A DNA stretch of 21,892 nt. Source: Bacteroidota bacterium (GTDB lineage Bacteria > Bacteroidota > Bacteroidia > AKYH767-A > OLB10). Under the pieces are notes generated by a model. It ran no database searches. It saw only the letters and a list, made by a program, of their open reading frames with translations, and was not told the DNA's origin. How positions within the stretch are numbered: position 1 is the first letter of the stretch; the number at the start of each line of letters is the position of its first letter. The stretch lies in NCBI GenBank assembly GCA_016717325.1, contig JADKFV010000035.1:1-21892 (forward strand), read 5' to 3'. A program made the translations under genes and the position numbers. Below, piece by piece: positions 7,976-16,703 of the stretch.

Positions 7976-9634
7976 TTAAAGTTTCACAAACTTATCAGTA
8001 ACAACAAATTCGTTGCCAATCAACTTTACGAAGTATGTTCCTGTATGCAAGCTTTCGATATTGATTTCATTTTGGAAAGTATCATCAATATTTTTTGTAA
8101 GCATAAGTTTGCCTTGCAAGTCGAATATCTGAATTGTGCCTTGCGTGATGTTAGTTGGCAATTCAACATTAATAAACGATTGTGCCGGGTTTGGATATAC
8201 GTTCAATGTGCTTCCCATGTTTTCCACTGATTCAAATGGCAGGCGGGCCGGAGTAAATTGTCTACGGCCATACTTTACAAAAAACTCGTTTGGTAATAGC
8301 GACAGGTCGTCAACATCCATCGAAAAATATACCTGATTGCTATTGCGAACCGATAAGCGTTTTGGTGTATAAGTTAAATCTAAGCGGAAAGGAGTTTGAT
8401 AATTTTCCTGATAGATAACGCTTGTAACTCCGGCCGTGCTGATTCCCGAAACCTGCACTCCGCGGTATTCAAAAGGATTGCCATTGAAATTTTGAGTGTA
8501 AGAAATTCTGCCAAAAACGTAAAGGTTATTATCTGCCCCCTTCGCTACATCGGCCACTTTAAAATTAAGTGATGTTAATATCGTGGTGCCTAGTGTTACA
8601 ATTCCGGTAGCGTTACTTATTCTCAGATATTTATTCTTGTTGGTGTACATGATTAAGCCACCGGTGCTTTCAGCAAAAAAATCGAAACATTCATTGTCAT
8701 CGTAACTGTACCGTTTTAAATATTGAAATACACCCGATGAATTATATTTTAAAAGAAAAGGTCTTGGCTTTGGTGATGCTGCATTCGAAAAAATATGACC
8801 TGCAATAAAACAATTTCCCGAAGCATCTAACTGTAAAGTTTTCACAACATCGCGCTGAACAATAGCACCAAAGATGCTCGCCTTTTTTATGATAGTGAAT
8901 ACAAAGTTCAAATTGTTATCCATTTTAAGTAAAACTGTTGAACCTTGAAACGGCCCCATATCAGTTGTGCCTGCAACATAAGTTGCATTATTCAAATAAC
9001 GAATATCGACACCGGTGTTGCTATCATCTAAATTCGAGTTTTTAAAATTTCTTTTCTTTAGTAGATTACCCGAAGCAGAATCTAACTTTAGTACACAAAT
9101 AGAATCGGCACTATTGCCAAGCACTAATAAACTGCCCGCATTGCCTTTTATTATTTTTACACCTCTATCTTCGAGGTCGCCTATACCATTGTATATAAAT
9201 GACCATTGCAAATTCAAATTTAAGTCATATTTATAAATCAATATGTCATGATCGCCCGGAGGAAAATTATATTGCCCGTCCATTACCACATATAGTGAAT
9301 TGTTGTAAACCTTAATGTCTTTTATCACATCATCGAAAGGGCTTGTACTGTAACCCAGAAAAATTTGTTTTTGAAATACTCCTGCCGATGAAATTTTACG
9401 TATGCAGGGTTGACCATTTGCTGCTGTGGCAATGCAGCGCGATTGGCCGGCAAGGAAAAGATTGCCCGATGCATCAATGGTGGACAGGTTGCCAACTGTA
9501 AAAACTGTATCAGCAGTGCTGCTTTTATAAGAATTGCCATTCCAGTCTTGTGCCATCAACATGTTCATAGACAGAAATGAAATTAATAAACTGACTAAAA
9601 TTTTGAATTCTTTTGAAGTTTTTGTAAGATTCAT
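7976..9634 (-). CDS. Secreted beta-propeller-like protein with T9SS type A sorting domain
   Basis: An intact 552-residue secreted protein. The N-terminal signal peptide has the hydrophobic core ILVSLLISFLSMNMLMA and cleavage is likely near MAQ (residue ~29). Residues about 45-450 carry repeated beta-strand units (IDASGNLFLAG, LQLDASGNCFIAGHI, VAKGADNNLYVFGRI) typical of SBBP/propeller-like repeats in surface proteins. Residues about 476-552 are the T9SS sorting domain: LNVYPNPAQSFINVELP, IFDLQGKLMLTKNI, LHTGTYFVKLIGNEFVVTDKFVKL. It should be exported by Sec, passed through the T9SS, and have the tail removed. The ATG at 9634 is preceded by a -7 box. Its stop lies about 30 bp from the tandem array, toward which it converges with the other T9SS gene. 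The biological role is not recognisable; a surface or matrix protein is the best guess. Confidence 0.88.
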   Translation of the reverse strand: MNLTKTSKEFKILVSLLISFLSMNMLMAQDWNGNSYKSSTADTVFTVGNLSTIDASGNLFLAGQSRCIATAANGQPCIRKISSAGVFQKQIFLGYSTSPFDDVIKDIKVYNNSLYVVMDGQYNFPPGDHDILIYKYDLNLNLQWSFIYNGIGDLEDRGVKIIKGNAGSLLVLGNSADSICVLKLDSASGNLLKKRNFKNSNLDDSNTGVDIRYLNNATYVAGTTDMGPFQGSTVLLKMDNNLNFVFTIIKKASIFGAIVQRDVVKTLQLDASGNCFIAGHIFSNAASPKPRPFLLKYNSSGVFQYLKRYSYDDNECFDFFAESTGGLIMYTNKNKYLRISNATGIVTLGTTILTSLNFKVADVAKGADNNLYVFGRISYTQNFNGNPFEYRGVQVSGISTAGVTSVIYQENYQTPFRLDLTYTPKRLSVRNSNQVYFSMDVDDLSLLPNEFFVKYGRRQFTPARLPFESVENMGSTLNVYPNPAQSFINVELPTNITQGTIQIFDLQGKLMLTKNIDDTFQNEINIESLHTGTYFVKLIGNEFVVTDKFVKL

Positions 9635-9660
9635 AATGGTATTTTTTTTTGGTTATATCG

Positions 9661-9668
9661 CAAATGTA
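9661..9668 (-). promoter_or_regulatory. -7 promoter box for the 552-residue T9SS protein
   Basis: On the minus strand TACATTTG matches TAnnTTTG and lies 27 nt upstream of the ATG at 9634. No clear TTG was seen at the -33 position, so only the -7 element is supported. Confidence 0.5.
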
Positions 9669-9734
9669 ATATCTTTTGAAGGGTTTGGCTTTATTTTTTT
9701 GAACAGAAGTAAATTAATTTTTTGAGCGTGATAG

Positions 9735-9945
9735 AGGTTGGTGAGGATGCCAGCAGGGGAATGAGTGTTGACGTTTGGCGGGTGCACTAATCTAGGACAA
9801 ATGGCGGTTGGCGAGGACGCCAAACGAGGACAGAGAATTCAGTTGGAGAAAACTTTGATTTAGGCAGCACAGATACAATTGGAAGTGCGAAGCGAATGAT
9901 ACAATGCGCGACCGCGCAATGTAACGGAGAGGCCACCGCCTCCCG
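9735..9945. repeat. Degenerate hairpin repeats in the 9635-9980 intergenic gap
   Basis: The gap between the T9SS gene and the aminotransferase gene contains no ORF of note but several hairpins. A decayed GTTGGTGAGGATGCCAGC lies near 9737-9754. TTGGCG and CGCCAA flank AGGA at 9808-9823, followed by CGAGGACAGA as after other copies. AGTTGGAGAAAACT, a half-decayed copy of the tandem-array hairpin, lies at 9841-9855. Two different hairpins follow: TGCGC and GCGCA around GACC (9905-9918), extended by ACA/TGT, and GAGGC and GCCTC around CACC (9929-9942), extended to 9925-9945 by CGG/CCG with one bulge. No T-run follows on the minus strand, so these are not convincing terminators. Confidence 0.7.
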
Positions 9946-9980
9946 CAATAAAAAAAGTATTTCTTACAGTAATAAAAATT

Positions 9981-12900
9981 TTATTGTTGCACCATCATAA
10001 ACTTTCCGGGGCGTGCGGGATCTGCTACAAACCATGCGGGATTACCTTGCGGGTCTTTACCTAAACGTGCATTTGGAACAGGAGGCTTGCTTACATCAAC
10101 TTTTTTTGTGACAGCTACCGGTTCGGTTTTGGCCTGGCCGTTTGTAGTTTTTTTATGTGGAATAAGGTCGAGGGCAATGAGTTCGTTTACCGATTTTTTG
10201 AATGCGTCAACTATAAATTGCACATCGGCTTCGGTGTGCGATGTTGTGAGGAAACAAGGAAAGCCATCGAGCACATGCACGCCATTCATTCGCCACAGGT
10301 GGAATAAAAATTCGCTGAATGGATACTCGTGTTTGTATTTCATTTTGAAGAGCGAAGCAAAGTTGGTGAAGGCAATTGGCAAATCGAGCGCGTAGCAAAA
10401 TGCATTGAGTTGCTCTACCATACCTTTTGTTTTGGCATTGAGTTGTTGTTGCAGTTGCGGGCCTTGGGTTTTAAGATGTTGCAACGATGCTACTCCTGCA
10501 GCAAGCGCAAATGGATGCCGAACAAATGTGCCGGCAAAATATGTTACACCTGCTTCGGGAACCGATGCATCGCCATATTGCCACATGCCTCCATCGAGGG
10601 CATCCATATATTTTTTGGTACCGGCCATAGCGCCAATAGGCATACCACCGCCACACACTTTTCCATAAGTTGCTATGTCGGCTTTTACACCATAAAACTC
10701 TTGTGCTCCTCCTTGTGCATAGCGGAATCCTGTAATGACTTCATCGAAAATGAGCGCCACATCCGCTTCCTGAGTCATGGCACGCAATTGCGTAATAAAT
10801 TCTTTAGGCTGAAAATCGGCCATGCGGCTTTGCACAGGTTCTACCAGCACTGCAGCCAGTTCGTGTAAATGTTGTTTTATTATTTGCAATGCTTCATCGG
10901 TGCCGTAATCGAGTATGAGCATATTTTCGACAGCACCGGGCATAATACCTGCCGATGCGGGCATCGATTTTAATTTCTTGGTACCGCGCACAATTACTTC
11001 GTCATTGATACCGTGATAAGAGTTATTGAAAGCTACAACCAAATTTTTGCCGGTTACAGTGCGTGCCATACGCAATGCGCCCAATACGGCTTCGCTGCCG
11101 GTGTTGCACAATGCTGCGCGGTCGCTGCCTGTAAGTTCACAAATGAGTTGTGTAAGTTCGCCAGCAAGTGGATGTTGAGGGCCAACTTCGTATCCTTGTT
11201 CCAATTGTTTTGTAAGTGCATCAACTACAAATTGTGGCGAGTGTCCAAACATGTTGCTGCCAAATCCATTGAGTACATCCACGTATTCGTTGCCATCGAT
11301 ATCCCACACGCGCGGACCTTTCGATTTATTTACTACTACCTGATAAGTAATTTCTTTGTTGTAAGGCTTAAAGCCTGTTACTACGCGCGGATCGGCAAGG
11401 TGAGCGCGGTGTAACTGTGTGAACGTTTTCGATTTCTGCGTAAGTGCTACATAGCGTTTTACAAAATCGTTAAACCACTTTTTGTTGCTCGGGGTTGAGG
11501 GTGGTGCTTACATTTTTTTCGATACGGGCAATGGCACCAAACGGTTTTGCTTCTTCTTTTGGCTCTTCGGTTTTTGTTTCGGTTGCTGGTTTTGCTTCTG
11601 TTGCCAGTGTGTCAACGATTGGTGATGCAACGGGTGCAGAAGAGGCGGCCATACTTTGTTGTGGTGCTTGCACAGGCATTCCCGAAAGCAAAGCCAGTTG
11701 CTGTTGCATTATTTGCATTTGCTGGGTAATAAGCCATTCAACACTACCGGCATCGGCATTAACTGTAGGTGTATACGTAGCTTGAGGTTGCACCGGCATT
11801 TGCATCTGTTGTGGTGCAGGTAAGGCAGGTGTCGGTTCTATATTCGTTACTGCTGCAGGTTCACTGTATGTAACGCTGGCAGGCAAATGATTATCGATAA
11901 AGGTGGCCAGTGCTGAAATAGAAGATAGTTCTTCGTTCAATTGGCGGAAAGTAATTTTGGTTTGATATTTTTTCGATAGTGTAATTGAAACCTGCGTAAG
12001 AAAAAGAGAATCGAGGCCAAGTTCTATGAGTGAAGCATTTAAATCGGCCGATGCCATTTCTATACCCGATGCTTCTTCTAAAATTTCTTTAAGTTCTGTT
12101 ACTAAATGTTGCTGACGACCCATTATGGTAGTGTTATTATTTGATGTGTTATGTTTGTTTTCTATCGAATGGTCGATAACGGTTTGGTTATCGCTTTCAA
12201 AAGTTTGATTATCTGTTGCTTCAAAATTTTCGAGTGCAAATGTATTTATTTCAAAACTAAGATTGTCTTCTTTTGCCGATTCCGAAATAATATTTTCTTC
12301 CATTACATCGTTTTCAATGTCCGCAGTAATGTTTTCTATAAAAGGCAATTCGAGGTTTATTACTTCACCTTTATTTATTGATGAAGTATTCTGATCTGTC
12401 ATATTGTCGAGCAAGAGAGCGTTATCTTCCAATTCATTTTCAACAAAAGATATTTCTTCTTTCAATTGAATCAAATCATCGATGTCGGAATTTTGTTGGT
12501 TTTCTATTTCATCGACATCGTCTTCAACATCTAAATCAACATCTTCATCTTCATTACCAAAGTTCAAATCCATACCTTGTATGTGTTCAATTATTTGTTG
12601 ATCCCAAAAAGGCATATCGAGTTTATTGAGTTCAACTTTATTGTTATTGATAATGCTGTGCCACAAACGATATAAAAGCGAATCGGAATATTCTACAATT
12701 TTATCGTCAACAAAAAGTTCGGAGCTTTCGAAGGTTGTATACTTTGTAGAAGCACCATTTTCGCCATTAAATTCTTCAACAAAAAAATGTCCCCCTTCAA
12801 ACATCTCTTCACTATCTGTTACGGCATTGGCATCGTTGCTGGTGTTTGGGTCTACCAATATAATCTTGGGAAATAAATCTGCTGCATTGGGTAGCGTGGT

Positions 12901-13248
12901 GATAAGGCAATTGAAGGCAGCGCTATCTGCTTGCTGTTGCAAAAAATCGGGCTTCAGGTTATCGCGAAACAACATTTGGTTGGCGCCAAGCTTCGACAAT
13001 GCCATAGTTGCGGCACACAATGCAAAGCCGGGTGGCAGATACAAAGCCACAAAATCGCCTTCGTTTATACCTTTGTTATATAATTCGGTGGCAAGGGCAT
13101 CGCTCCAAAAGTCGAGGGCCTGCAATGGCAATTTTGTATCGTTCATATGCACCATCACATCGGCACCTGCTGTATCGAGTCGTTGCTTTATTACTTCGAA
13201 TACATTGTGCGATGATGGCTCATCATGCATGGTTTGGTTACTTATCAT
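9981..13248 (-). CDS. Orphan ACP-aminotransferase assembly-line protein with truncated A domain (one frameshift)
   Basis: About 1088 residues once one frameshift is bridged. Residues ~1-125 look like the N-terminus of an AMP-forming adenylation enzyme (INEGDFVALYLPPGFALCAA, MALSKLGANQML), but the ATP-binding loop and later motifs are absent. Residues ~130-375 are a D/E-rich, low-complexity stretch with no recognised fold. Residues ~376-460 form an acyl/peptidyl carrier domain, with the phosphopantetheine Ser in ELGLDSLFLTQ (about 414). A Pro/Ala/Gln-rich linker follows. The remainder is a class III, glutamate-1-semialdehyde-type PLP aminotransferase: GFGSNMFGHSP, CNTGSEAVLGALRMARTVTG, FNNSYHG, IFDEVITGFR, and the PLP Lys in YGKVCGGGMPIGA. 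The tail PPVPNARLGKDPQGNPAWF resembles the linker that joins such aminotransferases to condensation domains in hybrid PKS/NRPS proteins, yet the gene stops here. It would aminate a carrier-bound oxo-acyl chain. The frameshift is an extra A near 11483; the corrected reading is QQKWFNDFVKRYVALTQ. ATG 13248 is preferred to TTG 13257. Confidence 0.75.
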
Positions 13249-13394
13249 TCCCTTCAAATTTAGTGATGGTAAAGGTGATGATAAGCAGTCTATTGAAAGG
13301 CTATGGTAATAACTTTAAAGGTCTTTTTGTTAACACAAGAAAGTTAATTGCGCAGAGTTAAGTCTGCAATTATTAAAAATACTGATGAACAAAA

Positions 13395-14620
13395 TTAATT
13401 AATGCCGGCAGCCTTCCTGAATTTGCTTTTGGCATTCTTAGTCGCAGTTTTGCACTGAGTAAGGGCGGGTTCCCACGATTCGAGATAGTAAGCTTTGTTA
13501 TCTATTGATGTTTTTACAAGTTCATCGAACGAAACATCACTTCCCGAAGCATTGATGCGAAATTCATTTTCTGCAAGCTGAAAACCAACAGCAATACCCT
13601 GACTTGTGGCCATGTTTATGTACTTCGACATTTTACCTCCACTGCGCAAAGCATTCCATTGTACCAACACTTGCTTGTTATATTTTTTTCCTATTAAATT
13701 TATTATTTGTTCTGTTACAGTTTGTTCATATGGCTTACATTCTGCACCCTGTTCATTAATGGCAGGAAAACTCTGTGGGTCGGGAATGTAAGGAACACTG
13801 ATGGCTTTATCCGGAAAAATCCCAATAGTTCCATCCATCAATTTAGAAAATGCACTTATTATTTTCGATGGTTTATAACCGGCACTTTGCCAAATCACAA
13901 TTGCATCTGAAGTAACATCCTTACCATTGGTTACTTTATCCTGCGATGGCAACCGCATTTCGTTTGTGTTGATATTCATGCCGGTGAATTTTACCATTAT
14001 CAAAGCATCATAAAAACCGGGTTTGGCTTTTAAATGATCGCGCAGTGAGGTTTGCATATCCAAAATAAAGGATTGGTACTTACTATCCCAGGGTGGTGCG
14101 ACTGCTACCGAGAAAGCTTTTTTCCTTTGCCACGATGATTAATTTCGCTGAATTGCAATTTTGGTACTCCTGCACCAAACACCCATTCGGGAGTATACCT
14201 TCCCGATACAATTCCTATTACAACTTTTTTGTTATATTGAATTGCTTGAGCAATTTGTTGATCAATAAAACTCCAGTTGTATTTATCGTCTTCGGGTTCT
14301 ATACTGTTCCAACTCAACCGAAGGTAAATACCTTCAATATCCTCGTTGCTCACTATGCTTGGCGAAAAACCTGCATCAATTGCCGAACTTGTAATATATA
14401 TGCCGGTGGGCATTTGTATCCCATTTGTTGGCTTGGTCGGACTTAAAGGGGTATCGTTGTTTTTTGGAGTGATATTTTCATCACTATTATTCACGGTTGA
14501 TTTTTCAATTCCGTTTACATTCTTATTTTTTTCATTCGATTCACTTACATTCTTTTTCGAACTACAAGCAACTATGCTCAGTAAAAATATTAAAATATTT
14601 GTCGATAAAATCTTATTCAT
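13395..14620 (-). CDS. Lipoprotein with glycoside-hydrolase-like TIM-barrel domain (one frameshift)
   Basis: About 408 residues after bridging one frameshift. MNKILSTNILIFLLSIVACSS is a lipoprotein signal peptide, with the lipobox Cys at residue ~19. An Asn/Ser/Lys-rich spacer (about 22-65) follows. The rest looks like the first half of a GH42/GH5-type barrel: GIYLRLSWNSIEPEDDKYNW, then DQQIAQAIQYNKKVVIGI, then AVAPPWDSKYQSFILDMQ. YDALIMVKFTGMN and VLVQWNAL resemble later barrel strands. Catalytic acids were not identified with certainty, so enzymatic activity is unproven. The frame breaks at the A6 run near 14112; one more A gives GKGKKAFSVAVAPPWDSKYQ. A -7 box lies upstream at 14645-14652. 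The gene precedes the aminotransferase gene on the same strand by 146 bp, but joint transcription is only possible, not shown. Confidence 0.65.
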
Positions 14621-14644
14621 TTTTCTATTTGATTTTTAAAGTTG

Positions 14645-14652
14645 CAAAAATA
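14645..14652 (-). promoter_or_regulatory. -7 promoter box for the lipoprotein gene
   Basis: On the minus strand TATTTTTG matches TAnnTTTG and lies 25 nt before the ATG at 14620. No -33 TTG at the expected spacing was found. The interval 14621-14766 is otherwise AT-rich and featureless. Confidence 0.45.
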
Positions 14653-14766
14653 TCACTTTAAAAAAATACTTATCGCCAAATTGATGAAGCGACCAGAATT
14701 GTTTTATGAACAATAAAAAGCTGTATTAATTTGCATTCTTAATTTTTAATCTTCAATTTATAATCG

Positions 14767-15516
14767 CTAAGACCTTCCGCTTTCGTTCAGCAAATTAGTA
14801 TTATGCTTCAAGGTGCGTAAAATTAATGTAAGCATTCCTGCAAGCACTATCACTATTACCTGGTCGGGAATATATTTTTTTTCGAATTCAGCGTTGATTG
14901 AAATATTGCGCAGCACATCCACAAAAACAAAACCCAACACAGTTGCAAAAAAACCCGAGTACTCTCTGCGCAAAACACTAATGAAAGAAAATGGAACTAT
15001 AGGAGGAATAAAGTTTTTGAAAGCCGGAATAAATGCCGGAGCTTTTAGCGACCAATCGAGGTACGCTTGGCCGAATTTTTTTTCCAGAAAACGTTCTTCC
15101 GCAAACATGATGCGCTCGTAGTACAACCAATACATAAGACTAACAATAATTACAAAACTAAAATTGAGGGTATATATTACAATACCTATCCACATTAAAT
15201 AATTGCCAAGGTATAACGGATGACGCACAATAGAATAAATGCCGGTGCTGTTGAGCGATTCTGCAACTTGCTCTTCGGTGTTGCGGCCCGATGTGCCCTG
15301 AGGTGTGGTGCCAATTGTATAGCTGCGCACTGCAAGGCCAATGGCACTTATCAATATTCCGGCCCAGCTTATAAGTGTTGCTTTGAGTGGAAACATTAAA
15401 CCATACCCTGCGGTGAATACTGCCGGTATTGCCAATAAAAAAAGTATCAACGGCAAATAACTTCTACGCCTGAAAAGCCAATTGCCCGATGATTCGAAAG
15501 AATGAATTAACGCCAT
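14767..15516 (-). CDS. Isoprenylcysteine/phospholipid-type membrane methyltransferase
   Basis: A 249-residue integral membrane protein with about six hydrophobic segments. The diagnostic motif IVRHPLYLGNYLMWIGI (residues ~95-111) and the downstream EERFLEKKFG (~140-150) with YLDW are the SAM-binding signature of the ICMT/PEMT family. Members methylate lipids or prenyl groups at the membrane. In spirochaetes and Bacteroidota some homologues are lipid A 1-phosphate methyltransferases, so a lipid A or phospholipid substrate is plausible but not proven. The C-terminal ~80 residues add further hydrophobic helices. The start ATG 15516 (MALIHSFESSGNWLFRRRSY) fits the topology. It is read divergently from the START-like gene across a 154-bp gap in which no clear TAnnTTTG box was seen for either gene. 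Confidence 0.75.
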   Translation of the reverse strand: MALIHSFESSGNWLFRRRSYLPLILFLLAIPAVFTAGYGLMFPLKATLISWAGILISAIGLAVRSYTIGTTPQGTSGRNTEEQVAESLNSTGIYSIVRHPLYLGNYLMWIGIVIYTLNFSFVIIVSLMYWLYYERIMFAEERFLEKKFGQAYLDWSLKAPAFIPAFKNFIPPIVPFSFISVLRREYSGFFATVLGFVFVDVLRNISINAEFEKKYIPDQVIVIVLAGMLTLILRTLKHNTNLLNESGRS

Positions 15517-15670
15517 AAATTGTATAAATAATTAACAGAGATTTTTGAGGTAACGAAAACTTAGCAAATTAATGAAATAAAAACTTCATTTTTACTTTGC
15601 ATATTAAATCATTTTTGTTGACGTTTAGCTCGGATTTTAAAATACTTTCTCAACATTAAATATTTTCTTT

Positions 15671-16048
15671 ATGACTAAGACAAAATATAAATTCGAATTT
15701 CCTATGAAAGCATCGCCAAAAATGCTCTACAGTTACATAAGTTCTGCATCGGGATTGGGCGATTGGTTTGCCGACAAAGTAGAAGCTGTGGGCAATGTGT
15801 ACACTTTTACATGGGATGGCGAAAAATCGCGTGCTAAATTAAGTCATAAGCGCGAACCACATTTAGTTAGATTCAACTGGCTTGACGAACCCGATAAAAC
15901 TTATTTCGAAATAGAAATTATTCTTGACGAAATCACCAGCGATATCGAATTGGTAGTGACTGATTTTTCGACCGAGGAAGAAAAAGGTGAATTGTATCAA
16001 TTATGGGATAGTCAAATTCATCAGTTAAAAATGCTCATAGGTTCGTAA
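15671..16048 (+). CDS. START-like (SRPBCC / AHSA1-type) domain protein
   Basis: A 125-residue soluble protein. It has the helix-grip pattern of the SRPBCC superfamily: an N-terminal strand KYKFEFPMKASPKMLYSYIS, the helix and turn SGLGDWFADKVEAVGN, strands YTFTWDGEKSRAKL and VRFNWLDEPDKTYFEIEI, and a long C-terminal helix ELYQLWDSQIHQLKMLIGS. Short START-like proteins like this are conserved in Bacteroidota beside LptF/LptG-family permease genes, as seen here one gene away. A small hydrophobic ligand or protein partner is expected from the fold; no ligand can be named. The last 14 nt overlap the end of the convergent gene. Start ATG 15671 is the natural one. Confidence 0.8.
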   Translation: MTKTKYKFEFPMKASPKMLYSYISSASGLGDWFADKVEAVGNVYTFTWDGEKSRAKLSHKREPHLVRFNWLDEPDKTYFEIEIILDEITSDIELVVTDFSTEEEKGELYQLWDSQIHQLKMLIGS

Positions 16049-16643
16049 TGATGCCTAAGCATTGTTTGTAAAACGGCATACACTGCGTTTGCAAATCAAC
16101 TTGTGCAGTAAAAGGAATTACGCGCACAATTTTTACATGCTCCAAAGGCAATATAAATTCAAGGTTTTTCAAATCTATTTTACTTAACAATTTATAATTA
16201 TCATCTGTAATATGATGTTGCCACATAGCATTTCCCGTCATCAAATAATCGTTTTCACTCACATGTTTGTTTACAAAATTTACAATTAAATTTAAATGCT
16301 TAGTTGCTTCCGGCTGTTTGAAAATAAAAGTGGCAACAAAATATTTCCCCCACATAAACATGGTGCGGCAGGCGAGAATATTATTGGGCAAATAAATACG
16401 GGGATTATCGAGCACCATGTAAGGGCAGCCATCATAATTTTCACCTTTGCTTATCTTACCGTTTAATGGCGATTGATACTGTTTGAATAGGGCATCGTAC
16501 TGCGACTTCAATTCTTCTATGTTTTTGTTTATTTCCTGAAATTGAATACAAATGTTATCGAAAATTTTTTTTCTGGTTTTGAAAAAAGCTTCGCTCTTTA
16601 TTAATTCCAATTCATTTGGTTCAAAAAATAATGGCTCCATCAT
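16035..16643 (-). CDS. Conserved hypothetical protein with coiled-coil N-terminus
   Basis: A 202-residue protein with no recognised family name. Residues ~25-55 (CIQFQEINKNIEELKSQYDA) look like a coiled coil. The central block KGENYDGCPYMVLDNPRIY, followed by CRTMFMWGKYFVATFIF, seems familiar from uncharacterised Bacteroidota proteins found near START-like and LptF/G genes. No signal peptide, metal site or catalytic motif was seen. It is convergent with the START-like gene (14-nt overlap of 3' ends) and divergent from the permease, whose -7 box lies 22 nt beyond its start. ATG at 16643 or 16640 (MM) is possible. Confidence 0.65.
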   Translation of the reverse strand: MMEPLFFEPNELELIKSEAFFKTRKKIFDNICIQFQEINKNIEELKSQYDALFKQYQSPLNGKISKGENYDGCPYMVLDNPRIYLPNNILACRTMFMWGKYFVATFIFKQPEATKHLNLIVNFVNKHVSENDYLMTGNAMWQHHITDDNYKLLSKIDLKNLEFILPLEHVKIVRVIPFTAQVDLQTQCMPFYKQCLGIITNL

Positions 16644-16664
16644 GCCACAATATTAATGCATTTT

Positions 16665-16672
16665 TACTTTTG
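16665..16672 (+). promoter_or_regulatory. -7 promoter box for the LptF/G-GT4 operon
   Basis: TACTTTTG matches TAnnTTTG and lies 32 nt before the TTG start at 16704. It sits in the 60-bp divergent gap with the conserved hypothetical gene. A -33 TTG at proper spacing is not clear. Confidence 0.5.
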
Positions 16673-16703
16673 CACACGTTTATAAAATTAATAGCACCAA
16701 TAG

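Noticed and set aside
9900..9980. Terminator of the ACP-aminotransferase gene
   Set aside because: Two strong hairpins are present but on the minus strand the T-run precedes rather than follows them.
10329..10868. 179-residue plus-strand open frame
   Set aside because: It lies opposite the well-supported aminotransferase domain, has no recognisable motif and is Cys-rich in the manner of antisense shadows.
12626..13309. 227-residue plus-strand open frame
   Set aside because: It is antisense to the adenylation-like N-terminus, which shows clear family motifs on the minus strand.
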